From NCBI RefSeq assembly GCF_035222275.1, contig NW_026946359.1:5146001-5210000 (forward strand): 64,000 bases of DNA, in the 5' to 3' direction. This DNA comes from Podospora bellae-mahoneyi. Taxonomy: Eukaryota > Ascomycota > Sordariomycetes > Sordariales > Podosporaceae. The translations under genes and the position numbers were made by a program. The notes below the pieces were generated by a model, which saw only the letters and a list, made by a program, of their open reading frames with translations, was not told the origin of the DNA and did not search any database. Below, piece by piece: positions 43,661 to 54,980 of the stretch; position 1 is the stretch's first letter, and every line of letters starts with the position of its first letter.

Positions 43661-45649
43661 ATGAGCCGCGCACAGCTCTGCGCACTCCCAGCGCAGCGGT
43701 TGTTGCCCGGTTTCATCCGCGCCATCGATTGTCAGGACGCGCTAGACGCCCTCGATGAAGGAACGGGCACCGGTGACCCTTTGGCAGGCCTGACACCAGA
43801 GCAACTAGAGTACATTCGACAGCTTATCATCGCCATCTATGAGGGGAGAGCGGTAGCTGCGAGTTATAATGTGTTTATTGTTTGTATAATCGCGGTGCTT
43901 GCAGTGTTGCACTGGCGGGAGCAGAAGCGAGACAAGCAAAAATGGACGGCTATTCAGCAAGTTTCATCAGGAAGAACAGCAACCGAAAACAGCCAGATTG
44001 ATGGATCAGGGACTTCCACGCCTTCGTCATCATCCTCGACCACCATTTTCCCTCAGACAACCCACATTAAAAGCCCCGAAGACGAAGTAGACGTTGACCT
44101 CGAACGCCTTCCCCTATTAGCCAGTTCACAGCCAGCAAAGCACTTCCAACCCAACCGTGTCACCAACAGACTCAGATCATGGCTTCTCTACCAACCCCCA
44201 CCAATTCCCATCATCAACCGTGTCCTCCCCTCCATCGGCACCACCCTCTTCATTCTCTCCTGGCTTGCCCTTAACATCTTCATTCAGTTCTACCGCCTCC
44301 CGATGAAATGGTCCTTCTTCTTCATTTTCGCCGACAAAGCTGGCTTCCTCTTCATCGTCAACCTCCCCTTACTCTACCTCCTGTCAGCCAAGAACCAACC
44401 TTTACGTCGGTTGACAGGCTACAGCTATGAAGCTCTCAACATCTTCCACCGCAGAGTGGGAGAATGGATGTGCTTCGTTGCCGTTGTCCACTTCATCAGC
44501 ATGCTTTTATACCAGTTCGTTATCGCAGAAGACTGGCTTCTGGCCTCGCAGTCACCAAAGGCGTACTTCACCCACCCGCTCATCTTGTTCGGCATCGGCA
44601 CTTTTGTCAGCTACGAACTGTTATTCTTCACCAGCTTGGGAAGCTTCAGACAGAGATGGTATGAGCTCTTCCTCGCTTCCCATGTCATTCTGCAGGTCGC
44701 AGCACTCGGGTTTCTCTGGGGACACTTTTACACCAGTCGACCCTACGTAATCATCGCTTTGGCTATTTTCCTCCTCGATAGGCTTGTGTGGAGGATGAGC
44801 ATCAAGCGGGTCGCCATGGAAATGGATCTGACGGTGCTAGATGGGGAGACATACTTGGTGTCAGGTGACTGGGATGTTCTCCCTGGGGCAAATGGTGTTT
44901 TGGCAGGTTGGGAGCCGACGGATCATGTCTTCTTGACGGTGCCAGCTTTGGGTCGGAGTCATGCGTTGCAGGCGCATCCTTTCACAATCGCCTCAGCCGC
45001 GCCTGGCAAGGTAGTGGAACGAGAAGAAGGGGGGAGACATGCCTGGTTCAGTCTCTTGATCAGAGCCCAGTTCGGGAACTTTCCCGGCGGGTTCACGAGG
45101 CAGTTGCTCGAGCACGCCAAAACGCACGAAAGAGTAGAGGTCCAGCTGGATGGGCCCTACGGCTCGCCGCATGCGTTGAGTATGCTGAGAGCGTCCAACA
45201 ATGTGATACTGGTGGCAGGAGGTAGCGGGATCGCAGTGACGTTCCCGCTTGTGTGGGCGCTCCTTCACGAAGCAGCATCTCAGACAGACTCCGAGGAAGA
45301 TGAAGATAAGCAAGTGCCGCCCTCGAGTAAACAGAAGAAGGCAAGAGGGAGAAAAGTCCACATGCTCTGGGTTACGCACTCGCACTGGCACCAGAAATGG
45401 ATTCCGAAGGAGCAGCTCGACCACCTCGTCGCGCTGGGTTTGGATTTGGTAGTGCCTCCCCCAACCATGGACGCAGGTAGACCGGAAGTGCATGGGATTG
45501 TGGGTCAATGGATCCAGGAGGCCGAGGGCGATTCGAGCGTGCTCGTGTCTGGTCCCGATGGCTTGAACAGAGTTGTGAGAAACGTTGCGGCCGGGGCTGT
45601 CAGACAAGGGAAGAATGTCCGGATAGCAGTGGAGAAGTTTGGGTGGTGA
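43661..45649 (+). CDS. Ferric/cupric reductase transmembrane component (FRE family)
   Basis: Single exon, 662 residues. After an N-terminal helix (ASYNVFIVCIIAVLAVLHW) and a Ser-rich loop, six further membrane helices follow. Two bis-heme His pairs, each with 13 residues between, are at 263/277 (FHRRVG ... VVHF) and 341/355 (ASHV ... WGHF). The FAD motif HPFTIAS starts near residue 439, the NADPH motif GGSGIAVTFPL near 520, then SGPDGL and a C-terminal EKFGW, typical of the family. The enzyme passes electrons from cytosolic NADPH through FAD and two hemes to extracellular Fe(III) or Cu(II), feeding high-affinity uptake. It is convergent with the LEA-like gene. NADPH oxidases share the fold, but the sequence details fit FRE better. 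Confidence 0.93.
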   Translation: MSRAQLCALPAQRLLPGFIRAIDCQDALDALDEGTGTGDPLAGLTPEQLEYIRQLIIAIYEGRAVAASYNVFIVCIIAVLAVLHWREQKRDKQKWTAIQQVSSGRTATENSQIDGSGTSTPSSSSSTTIFPQTTHIKSPEDEVDVDLERLPLLASSQPAKHFQPNRVTNRLRSWLLYQPPPIPIINRVLPSIGTTLFILSWLALNIFIQFYRLPMKWSFFFIFADKAGFLFIVNLPLLYLLSAKNQPLRRLTGYSYEALNIFHRRVGEWMCFVAVVHFISMLLYQFVIAEDWLLASQSPKAYFTHPLILFGIGTFVSYELLFFTSLGSFRQRWYELFLASHVILQVAALGFLWGHFYTSRPYVIIALAIFLLDRLVWRMSIKRVAMEMDLTVLDGETYLVSGDWDVLPGANGVLAGWEPTDHVFLTVPALGRSHALQAHPFTIASAAPGKVVEREEGGRHAWFSLLIRAQFGNFPGGFTRQLLEHAKTHERVEVQLDGPYGSPHALSMLRASNNVILVAGGSGIAVTFPLVWALLHEAASQTDSEEDEDKQVPPSSKQKKARGRKVHMLWVTHSHWHQKWIPKEQLDHLVALGLDLVVPPPTMDAGRPEVHGIVGQWIQEAEGDSSVLVSGPDGLNRVVRNVAAGAVRQGKNVRIAVEKFGW

Positions 45650-45825
45650 TATGTTGGCATGTGATGGGGCATCCACGGGGTTTTTGCTTTCATTTTTTGG
45701 ATACTTACAGTTTCGAGGCACACATTTGGACAAGAAAGAGCATACAAAGTTGAAGAGCATTGCTTTGTTGTTGGTGATAGAAGCGAGGAGTTCACAGGCT
45801 CATGACCTTTATTACAGACAAACCC

Positions 45826-46152
45826 TTACGAAGATCCCTCAGACGTCTTCCACTCCCCCGTATCCTTCACGCCCTGTGAAACATCCTGCACGCCCTTCTC
45901 AATACCGCCCGTGATGTTCTTGAGCCCATCGCCAATGGGCCGGCCAGTCTCTCCTGTGACAGAGTTGACAGTGTCGCCTAATCCGCGACCTGCCGAGCCG
46001 ACAACGCCACCTGCTGTGTTGGCGATTCCGCCGAGGGTGTTGCCGAGCGTAGAAGTGACTGTCTTGCCGGCGCCGGAGATGCCACCTGTGATACCGCCGG
46101 CGGTCTGGTCGGCGGTCTTTTGGGTCTGGTCGGTGTTGAGGAGGTTGGACAT
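45826..46152 (-). CDS. Small glycine-rich LEA-like protein
   Basis: Single exon, 108 residues, hydrophilic and Gly/Thr/Ser-rich with pseudo-repeats (GGITGGISGAGKTVTSTLGN; GGVVGSAGRGLGDTVNSVTG). No signal peptide, no membrane helix, no Cys. The composition and the 11-residue-like periodicity resemble LEA or hydrophilin proteins that protect against desiccation or other stress. Such proteins are common in conidia, but no specific family is proved here. Confidence 0.7.
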   Translation of the reverse strand: MSNLLNTDQTQKTADQTAGGITGGISGAGKTVTSTLGNTLGGIANTAGGVVGSAGRGLGDTVNSVTGETGRPIGDGLKNITGGIEKGVQDVSQGVKDTGEWKTSEGSS

Positions 46153-47219
46153 GGTGGCGTTTTTTTTTTCGTGGTGTGGCTTTGGTTAAACTTTGGGTTT
46201 TGGTGTTTCTTGAACTGGCTGTGATGTTCTTGCCTGGTTTGAGTGAATTGCGATTTTTGCGAGATGTTTGTGGGTGTTTGATGCGGTTGAGGGTGAGCTT
46301 GCCACGAGCGACGTTAGACTGACGTCATTAACATCATTTTGTGTTCATCCCACCGAGGATGGGGAGTGACTTCATTTTTGGGCCATTGGGGTGTCAATAT
46401 GAGCAGGAGTGAAGAACGCAAAAGGGCTGAACGCGGTTGACCCTCGAGCGAGCCTCTTGACAGCCGGTGTATATGCATATACCAGGGTGAGATTCACCAC
46501 CAGCTTCCTCGAGTAGTACCTATTCAGACTAAGGTGAGGTCAGCTCAGGGGGTGAGGACCAGATCTCGAGGGTCTCCGTCGCACTTGCTTACAGTTCACC
46601 CTAGAGTACAAAGACCCTTTGGTACTCCCCACCATGACCGCAGTTCCGGATATCAAAGCGAGCCCAGTCTTGCATCGCTGCAAGCCATGTACCAGTCATC
46701 CGAGATCTCACCACCAAGGTCCGCAACCAGATAGCCTCACTTATACAAGATGTAAATAGGCTTTTATCTTCACTAAAATATCATGCCTTAGACCAATCAG
46801 AAGTGGTTGATGAATACCAGCCCAGCTTAGCTTTTCGATGTTTGGAATCCTCCATCTCAACACCAAAGCCAACCCCTGTCTCTCCCAACCCAATTCCCCA
46901 AAGATATTTCTTCAATTACATCTCCAGACTCGACAACAATGATACTAAAACAGACCTCCCTTCTCCCGTCGGTCCCCCAGACCGCTTCCCACTCCAATCC
47001 CGTCTCCCTTCCAGCCTCCCCCTTGGGCTCTCTCATCTTGGGGCCCTCCTGTCACTGCCTAGCTTGTCAGCCTACACACTCTTTACAAAACATCACCGAT
47101 TCAGGTCACTCTCTTTACCACCCGTCTCGACCCCGATGGCCACCATTAAAATCCCTTGTTTTTCATTTTCTTCGTTCTACTAATTACCTCTCACTCATTC
47201 AATCCGGTCGTCCCCCAAA
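46153..47219. other. Intergenic between divergent genes
   Basis: About 1.07 kb with no supported gene. It holds promoters for the LEA-like gene and the acidic barrel gene; the last 300 bases are C/T-rich leader sequence. Confidence 0.55.
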
Positions 47220-48139
47220 ATGGTCCCCCTATCATTTACCCTTCGAGCAGCTCTGCTCACCCTCTCCACCGTCGCCCTTCCCACCCTCTCCCTCCCAGCC
47301 CCCATTGCCCAACGAGACGTAGCCCTGCATCGCTCCTCCCTAGACAGCACCTGGGACGACACCGACAGCTGGGAATCCCACGCAGGATGGTTCTCCTACA
47401 ACGAAGACGAAGACGATGACGACGATGAAGGGGACGAGTGGTGGGAAGTAAACAGCTGGGGGGAGGAGGAGGAGGAGGACGACGACAGCTACGATTACAG
47501 CTGCGAAGAATACACCAACTACGACGAGGACTGGGACGAAGACGAAAACGACGAGGGGTGTGAATGGGACGAGAACGACGAAAGCGACTGGGAAAATGAC
47601 GACGATGACGACGACGATCCCACCTGGGAGGATTACTACTTCACTAATCTAGTAATCCAGTGCGTTCCCCCGTGTTCCCGCCACACCCCCCCCCCCCCCT
47701 CCCCTACCCATCCATGTTTGACATAATTGTCTCCCCAGCTCCCCCCATCAAACCCTTTACTCCGGAATCGGCACAGTCTACACCCAAGACGGCCGCGTCG
47801 GCTCCTGCGGCACCTCCCACGACGACTCCGCCTTCGTCGTCGCCCTCGGAAATGACTGGATGCACCACCGGTACCAGGCCTCCGAGTGCGGCCGCCAGAT
47901 CCAAGTCACCAACAAGGGGTCGCGTCACCACGTCGGCGGCGAGGGTAACACCATCACCGTCACCGTCCAGGACACCTGCGCCAGCTGCGACGCCGGCCAC
48001 GTCGACTTTAGCCATGCCGCGTGGGACGCGCTGACAGACGGGAGCCCGCCCGGGCAGGTTGATCTTGAGTGGTGAGTTTTTTTGCTCTCGGTGATGATGG
48101 AACGGGGCATGCTGACAGGAATTTAGGACTTGGCTGTAA
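47220..48139 (+). CDS. Secreted acidic protein with double-psi beta-barrel domain
   Basis: Three exons (47220-47659, 47739-48071, 48127-48139), 261 residues. The last exon is 13 bases and replaces a direct stop; it ends the protein as VDLEWTWL, which fits the end of barrel domains. A signal peptide (residues 1-25) and QRD site precede about 110 residues of Asp/Glu/Trp-rich acidic sequence with few hydrophobics. The C-terminal 110 residues form an RlpA/expansin-like double-psi barrel: SGIGTVYTQDGRVGSCG, ECGRQIQVTN and VQDTCASCDAGHVDFSHAAW, with four Cys and the conserved Asp of the DxCxxC/HVDFS block. Family members are secreted and bind or loosen polysaccharide, or inhibit proteases. The acid segment may bind cations or cell-wall cations. 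Function is inferred. Confidence 0.82.
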
Positions 48140-48610
48140 GAGTAAATGTAGAACATAAAAAAGAGGAGGACTGCGCTTACTGCTATGGATTTTGTATAAA
48201 CGCATATGAGCTGAACATAGAGTAGATTCTGTGCTTGCCGCTGTTATTTGTTCCAAGCACGCTAAAAAGCAATGCATTTACATTCCTGTCGACCATCAAA
48301 ATCACCAAAAGAAAAGGCAAGCGGTTCTATTCCATTTGATGCCTGTCGTCTATCAATGGCCATAACCTCCCCCTCTTTGTCCATGTGTATAACCCAGTGC
48401 CCTTCACCAACGATGTAACCATGGGAAAAAACATCCCCTTCCCCAACGCCAATAACTCCCAAAAGAAAAAGCAAGCGTCAACCATCCCGCCAAAGACTTG
48501 TCGAAAAAAAAAGGGTATCTCGCTCTATCCACCCATCAATATCCTCCGCTGTATACCACACTGGCCCCCAATCGAATCTACCACAGTGAGTCAAAAGAAT
48601 AAAAAAGACA
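48140..48610. other. Intergenic between convergent genes
   Basis: The 3' flanks of the barrel gene and the small Cys gene. Nothing else supported. Confidence 0.55.
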
Positions 48611-48856
48611 TCACTGCCAATCCAAACTCCCCGCCTGCCACCCCATCTTCTCATTCCTCCTCGAGGCCGTCTCTCTGCTCTCCTCCTTGGCCATGCTGGC
48701 CTTGATAATCATGCACTGCTGGCACCGCTGCGCCTTGTTCGACTTGCCCGTCCGCCCGACGTCCACCGCGCCGCAGTACTTGTGTGTGATCTCGTCGTCC
48801 CAGTTCTGCGGTTTTTGCCCCGCCACCTTGGCCTTGGAGTCGTAGGATTTGCCCAT
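48611..48856 (-). CDS. Small conserved-looking Cys protein, 81 residues
   Basis: Single exon. The frame starts MGKSYDSKAKVAGQKPQNWD and contains ITHKYCGAVDVGRTGKS and QRCQQCMIIKASM, with Cys at about 28, 45 and 48. The CxxC pair suggests a metal site. It is very Lys/Arg-rich with no signal peptide. I do not recognise a family. The ATG context (AAAATGGGC) is good. Confidence 0.5.
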   Translation of the reverse strand: MGKSYDSKAKVAGQKPQNWDDEITHKYCGAVDVGRTGKSNKAQRCQQCMIIKASMAKEESRETASRRNEKMGWQAGSLDWQ

Positions 48857-49555
48857 TTTGTTCTGTTTCGATCCCGCGGAAAGAGGGAGGGAGGGGGTTC
48901 TTTGTTGAGATAGGGGTTGCTATGGTGGTGGCCCCAGTAAGGAAGGCGGGTTTGGGGCTCGCTGGGCTGTTGGGGAAAGGATGATATTCGAGGAAGTCGC
49001 AGGTAGAACGATGATGATGTTTTCTTCCAGTCCACCGAGGTATGTAAATAGTCTGTGTGAGATCGTGTAGGTGTTGCTGTGAAAGCGTGGTGTTGTCGAG
49101 GAAAGGTTGTCAAAAGAAGGTGTGAATACACAGGTGACGGCTGATAAATATAGAACCAGAAAGAGCAAAAAAATCCTTCCTCTTTTGTGCGCCCGCTCGG
49201 TGTGTGCGCCTGTCAATCTGCCCAAAAGAGCCGAGTTGTGTCTGTGTGGTTGCTCCCGGTGTGGTGTGACAAAGGCGAGCACCTGCCACGTTTATGACGT
49301 CATGCTGCTCCAAGGAGGGCACTTTCAGGGTCCGGACCAAGCAATTCGGGGTTAGGGGTAGAGGTGACTCGATTCGCCACTGCCTGTTTCTCGGTGTCGC
49401 CGTTCGGCATGTCATCAGGCTTCAGTCCACCTGGCCCATTGAGTGTGGGATGGCAGCAGGTAACAGAAATGGTTTGACATGAACAATGGCAAAAACACGA
49501 CTGTAGTAGACAGTCTACTAAGCAGAACAAAAATATGAAAAAGTGAAGGTAAATT
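48857..49555. other. Intergenic
   Basis: Upstream flank of the small Cys gene and 3' flank of the tRNA. No gene supported. Confidence 0.55.
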
Positions 49556-49646
49556 GGGGCCACCCGGGGATTGAACCCGGGACCTCTCGCAAGCAATGCT
49601 TTAGGGTGTACCCTAAGCGAGAATCATACCACTAGACCAGCGGCCC
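49556..49646 (-). tRNA. tRNA-Pro (AGG), intron-containing
   Basis: On the minus strand this begins GGGCCGCTGGTCTAGTGG and ends GGTTCAATCCCCGGGTGGCC plus a C discriminator. The seven-pair acceptor stem, D-arm, TCTCG/CGAGA anticodon stem and T-arm all fold. The anticodon loop holds TTAGGG, giving AGG, and an intron of about 18-19 bases follows one base after the anticodon, as in nuclear fungal tRNAs. A T-rich stop for Pol III follows. Confidence 0.92.
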
Positions 49647-50152
49647 TTTCTAATTCGATGACACTAATCTCCAGAAACTCATCTTATGTCGCTTGATAGA
49701 GTTTGCAACCTCTCTATTGGAATGCCGTGTTAGGGGAGTACTTTGAGGGATATGGAGGAATCATGATGAAGATAGAGTAGCATCGTTTGATAAAATTCTG
49801 GCATTGGAAGAAAATGTACCTAGCATGTTAATGCAATGGTGGTTCCCCGAGAAGGAAGTCAAGATGGTTCAAGATAACACCGCGAAAAGTCAGGCCTCTG
49901 TTCACCTTCATTTTACAACGGTGCACCAAGAGATTGACACCATCACATAGCAAACTTGAACGTTGAAATGTCATCAGCCAAGTCGTATCCATTGAGAAAT
50001 ATTTACAAAACCCAAACTCCCACTCCCAACCTCACCCCCAACTCCCATACCGATTGAAATTCACCAAAAAGCTTCTTCCTATCAACCTCCCCATTCCCTC
50101 CCCAAATTCTTGTACACTGGCAGTCCACAGAACTACCTACCCCTCAAACCCC
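49647..50152. other. Intergenic
   Basis: Between the tRNA 5' side and the secreted Gly/Ala-rich gene's 3' end. Nothing supported. Confidence 0.55.
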
Positions 50153-51038
50153 TTAGGCACGGCCACTAAGACGCTGAAGGGCGTCAAGCAAAGCCCGGCA
50201 AGTAGTCCCGGCACCGCAGGCGCCACCCGCAGCTCCAGTTCCAGCACCAGCCTCAGCTCCAACGCCCGCACCAGCACCGCCAGCAGCAGCGTTATCAGGA
50301 ACAAAGATGCCCCACTCGCCAACCAAGCTATCAACAGTAAGAGTAAGCTCATTCTCCTCGAGCTCAAACTCCAACTCGCCGACACCGGCACCAATGACGA
50401 ATCCATTGGCCTCGGGGCAGAAGCGACCAATCTGACCAGCGCTGATATCAAGCGTGTTGTCAGCAGTAAGAATGTAATCAATCTTCTGCAGCGTCAGCCC
50501 ATCAGTGCCGCCACCAGCGATTGCGACCTTGTACGAGACGGGCTCGAGGGCCTTGAAGCCGGGGGGAGGCGCGGCAGGGGACTTGTTCTCGGTTACGATC
50601 ATGGATCTACCTTCTTGGTTTTGGAATTCGACCTCGAAGACGCCGTTGGTCTGGGAGTTGTTAGTTTTGGTTCTGCTAGCATCGTCATTCGGGGGGAAGG
50701 GGGATGCATACGCCAGCAGGGAAGAGAGTATCGGTTTTGATGTTGCCACCGCCTAGTTCGACCGCCTCGCCGAACTGGGCCTCTTGCTCAACCTCGTTCT
50801 CTTCGCCTTCCTCACCGCCTTCACCACCGCCGGCGGCGGGAGGTGGGGTAGCAGGGACAGCTGTGGCTGTTGGAGCGGCGGTGGCAGAGGCGATGGCGGA
50901 GGAAGAGACACGGGAAGCATTTCTTCCACGACGGTCAGCCGCGGAAACACCACCGTGGTTGCCACCGTTGTGAGGCGCCGGGAGGGCAGAGGCGGAGAGG
51001 GCCAGGATGGCGGAGAAGAGAGCGCAGGACAGCTTCAT
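50153..51038 (-). CDS. Secreted Gly/Ala-rich protein of unknown function
   Basis: Two exons, 50712-51038 and 50153-50650, phase 0, 61-base intron with GTATGC and CTAAC...CAG; 274 residues. A clear signal peptide (MKLSCALFSAILALSASA) is followed by a short basic, disordered part with a possible processing site (DRRGR), an acidic linker, then a compact beta-like domain with TNGVFEVEFQNQEGRSM, ALEPVSYKVAIAGG, TLQKIDYILTADNTLDISAG and VGELEFELEENELTLTV. The C-terminus is Gly/Ala-rich, with two Cys that could disulfide-pair. It resembles widespread secreted proteins of Sordariomycetes, but I have no named function for it. The Gly/Ala-rich tail is not a typical GPI signal. Confidence 0.82.
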
Positions 51039-53598
51039 CTTGGAGGCTTTGTTGGGTGTGTGCTGTCTTGTTGTTTATGGAAAAGAAAGAAGACGTCAAG
51101 GAATGTGATCGTAGTTGCGAAGCTCGTAAGTTTAATGAATGAATGGACCAGCCAACCAAGAAATGAAGTTGTGAGGAAAAAGAGGGAAGAAAGAAGGTCG
51201 GGTTGGGGAATGGAACAACTGCTGGTGAGGCTGATGATGAAAGGAATGTCCAAATGAAAGCCCGGTATCATGGTGGCCATACAGGCGTACTTATATTGAT
51301 CCTCCCTCATGACCGCACAAGTTCCTATCGGGAAAATTTCATTAAGAGCTAAGCTGATCGAAACACCGCCAAGGGATTGACCAGATGACTTCACTGGGGA
51401 GTGGTGGTTTGGCCTGCTGTCAACTGGGTTGTAGCGGCCAGTCGTGCAAGTTCAGCCGAAGAAAGGGGCGGCCGCACTGCCCGGAGGCCCGCGAATGCGG
51501 AAAGATGCATGTTGGGAAAAGGGCCAAGACTCGCTCTATATGAGCAATGGACGTTTGGCGTAACATGGAGGCACTGGAAAACGAATAAGCTTTGTCACCA
51601 CTCCACATGACAGAGGTCTTGAGATGAGGCTGCCACGGTGTAATTCGCTGGTGCTGCCAAAAGCTGGCCTGCAGGCAGCATGTTTAGGCTCGACTTGCCT
51701 TGGATGATGTTGCCGACCAGGGGTTGAGCTGGGGTCAACTCCACAGATCTGATACCAAGGGCGATCCACCCACACCTTTCCTCGGCGTTTTACATTGGCG
51801 CTCCTGGGCACTCCTTGGCTTTCTGAGACTCTGGTGCGGAAGAGATCCCTATCTGGGAGCGGTCAGTCAAATGAGAGTGGTGGTGGGAGAGCTTCAGTGT
51901 TCATCTGATCGTCCGAGTTAAATTCAGCATAAGCGCCGTCTCCCTTTATACGTGCTGCGCACCCGACGTACGGGAACGCGAAGCCAAAAAAAGACCCATC
52001 GGCATCTGTTGCTCAAGGAAAAGAGGTCAGAATGAAGCAGTTACCCTGTATTAGTGGCAATGCCCCCGGAAACGCCATACATGGCCTGATAACTGTCCAG
52101 ATTAGCTAAAAATGCCAATAATGCTTCGAGTACACAGTCCCATCGGTTTGAGATCACACTGGTAGATGTGGGCATCTTGGGAGACGAGAGTGGGCGAATT
52201 GGCATTACCAATGATGGCTCATATATTATCGCCATGAGATGATAATCTATGGACTGGAGGATAGTACGGGGTCGTTGACCAGTCCAACTGGCTTCGCGGC
52301 GCAAGGGAGCATGGGAATATCCGATGTGGCCTGTGCTTTGAGGGCCAAGATTCGGAGAAAAGGCAAGCTTTGCCAAGGCTCGGCTCGACTTTCCCCAGCG
52401 GTCTGGGCCCGACAGGCGCTGGCCCAGTGGAGATGCTGTTTTCTTGTCTCGACTTGGCTTTTGGTTGAAGTCTTGGAGACCAGCCAAGGACATGTTTTGC
52501 GGACTGCGATTCTTGGAAACAGCAAGTCGAACAAGATCAAACGGGTGTTGGTCTCCATGTGTTCATAGGAAACCACGGGGCCAAAGCTGCAAAACAGCTA
52601 GGTACCTAGCGTAAGGTGTCTGCTCTGGGAGAGTGAGAATAGCTTCATCCGATAAGGCGCAGCCGATGGAAAATAAAACGGGACAGAAATTTCGGGTGTC
52701 TGTGTGGTCGTAGACGTCGTGATAGGATAGGAATGATAGGAAGTCGTCGACGAGGAAAACGGCAAGAACGGCAATGGGTCGCGTGTGCTTCATCAACGAA
52801 CATTGTCCTCCTGCCGATTGGGATCTGGGAGTGTTACGCCACACTAGCGCAGGACCCTGGGCTGGAGCTGGGCCAATCGGAGGTGGCTTGTTCACAGGGG
52901 TCCCACAAGCCGACGTTTTGACTTCTTCCCCTTTCTCCACCTCCATCCGGCTGCGCAAGCCGATCACTGTCTGATCGACCTGCTGCTTTTTGGCACGCAA
53001 TGGCAGCCAACCTCACAAAAGGACGCTCTAGTTCTCTCACAACTGCGGCTGGCTTGGCAATGCTGCCGTCGCACCATGCACCCCCGTCTGATACACCTTC
53101 GAGAGGGGTCATCGCTGCAACTTGCGTCTCTGGCTGAGGCAGAGGATTGGTGAACATGAGAGCCTGTGCGTTGAGAACTTCCGGATTCGGTTCCTTCTTC
53201 GTGGCCCCTTGAACTCGAACTGTATCAGCCGCGCCGAGATACCCGATTATCAGTGGTGGGTGGACTGCCCAGGGGTGAGTGTTTGGTGTTTTGAGTGCTC
53301 TCCAAGGTGATGGAGGACGCCTTATTACCTTTGCTAGGCGCCACTCGTTTCGTGAGAATTTCCCTTCTCTGTTTCCTTTCCGTCTCTTTCACTTTCCTCT
53401 TCTCACTTTTTGAAAGGGCAGCTGGTCTGCAATTGTGGCTAGCTGGTGACTGTCCCTCTTTAGATTTCCTTCTTTTGACTTTCCTTCATTAACTGTATTC
53501 ATATTTCAACGACCCTCCTCATCGGACAGGAACCGACGACGCTGGATCGTGGACGACAGTGCTGGTATATTTCACCACAACAGCAACAAAACGGCAAG
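51039..53598. other. Intergenic, 2.5 kb
   Basis: Upstream of the minus-strand secreted gene and of the plus-strand membrane gene, so it holds two promoters. An AGGTACCT palindrome lies near 52600. No coding signal supported. Confidence 0.55.
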
Positions 53599-54980
53599 AT
53601 GAGGGTTACAGGACCAAGTGATCGCAGGAGGAACCATGCGTGGCTGGAAATGAGGAGCCGCGAGAGGCGTTGGACTCGACGACAAATCGAGGAGGAGGAA
53701 GACACCTCGGACTCGGATGGCGAAACTTCTGGGGACGACTCTGGAGACGATTCATCTGATGGCGAGGATGATGTACCGACGGTGCCCACACCAAGACCTC
53801 TCCTTCCCGTTCCCACGGTAGGGGCTGGCGCTGGGGTTAGTCTCCTGCCCGTTCCCGGTACCCCCGCTCCCGTCCCTGGTGGGACATTGGGTGCCGATGA
53901 GGGCGGCGTCGATGATGGTCTGACTTCAGAATCTGATGGCATCGACTCTGGCGACGATGATTCGCCGGATGAGGACGAAGAGGAGGAAAATGCTGTCCCC
54001 TCGCCTCCCGTCGACGGCTCTTCGTCCACATCGACATCCTCCGTTGATGGCCCTGCTCCTACCGGAAGCAGCTCATCCAGCTCGCTTACGGCATCTGCGA
54101 CCATCACCTCTTCCAGCACGAGTACTCAGTCTTCTAGCACAGTTACCGAGTCTGCTTCGGCATCCAGCACACCGACCATTGACGACATTTTGACATCGGT
54201 AACCGCGGAGCCAACCTCTTTGCCACCTTTGGCACTACCCGAAGTCTCCCCAACACCCGGGGCAACTGGCGGTGCTGCAGTTGACCAGGAACAGCTCGGG
54301 GCATCGCCAAGCAGGATGAACGCAGGTGCGGCAGCAGGCATCATTATTGGCACGCTTGGTAGGTTCTCTGACATTTCACATCGGTAACTAGCATCTAACC
54401 TTAGCACTCAGCCATCATTGGATGCTTGATCGGCGCGGCTTTCTTCTGGCGCAAATGGAGGCGTGATCGCGGACAACCCTTCATGCCCGCCATTGCCCTG
54501 CCATGGAAGAAAGATAAAGACGGCTACGACTCGAATGCTGCTCTAGCACCCCCTAAAATCAACGAGAAAACCAACACGGCCATCATGGATGATCTTATGA
54601 AGGCGGCATATCAAGCCGAGAACGGGAATGACATGGAATATTACGGAGGGTACCCACCCGACAAGAGGGAGCTCCACCCCAACATGATCGACGAAAAGGC
54701 CTATGTTGCCCTGGCTGGGCATCTCACCCCAAGGACCCCAAAGAAGCCCGTGTCGACCTGGCTGGGCGGTATCATGACACCCCGACAGTCTCAGGGCCCC
54801 GCGTTCCCCCCTAGTCCCATGTATTCCGAAGCTGAAAGACGCGAGAATGAGAGACGACAAGTTGGGTCTACGATTCCCGGAACGATGGCTGTGCCCAAGC
54901 TGCAGCCCCCGCCTCCGGCCAAGGCAAGGACGACCATGACTACGGATACAACCAACACGAGTGTGAGGTGGTACGGTTAG
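53599..54980 (+). CDS. Single-pass membrane protein with acidic Ser/Thr-rich ectodomain
   Basis: Two exons (53599-54358, 54412-54980), 53-base intron with branch CTAAC; 442 residues. The intron splits the transmembrane helix, which reads AAAGIIIGTLAIIGCLIGAA, followed by the stop-transfer KWRR. The outer part (about 240 residues) has a basic N-terminus, two Asp/Ser-rich acidic blocks, Pro/Gly/Val repeats and a Ser/Thr-rich stretch suited to O-mannosylation. The inner part (about 175 residues) is Pro/Lys-rich with a DEKAYVALAGHL motif and is disordered. The topology resembles fungal wall-stress or signalling sensors, but there is no signal peptide at the chosen ATG, so an upstream exon or type III insertion is possible. 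Not a known WSC protein: no Cys-rich WSC domain is present. Confidence 0.75.

Noticed and set aside
47660-48034. Ser/Pro/Thr-rich frame over the barrel gene
   Set aside because: Out of frame with the double-psi barrel motifs; it is a shadow of exon 2.
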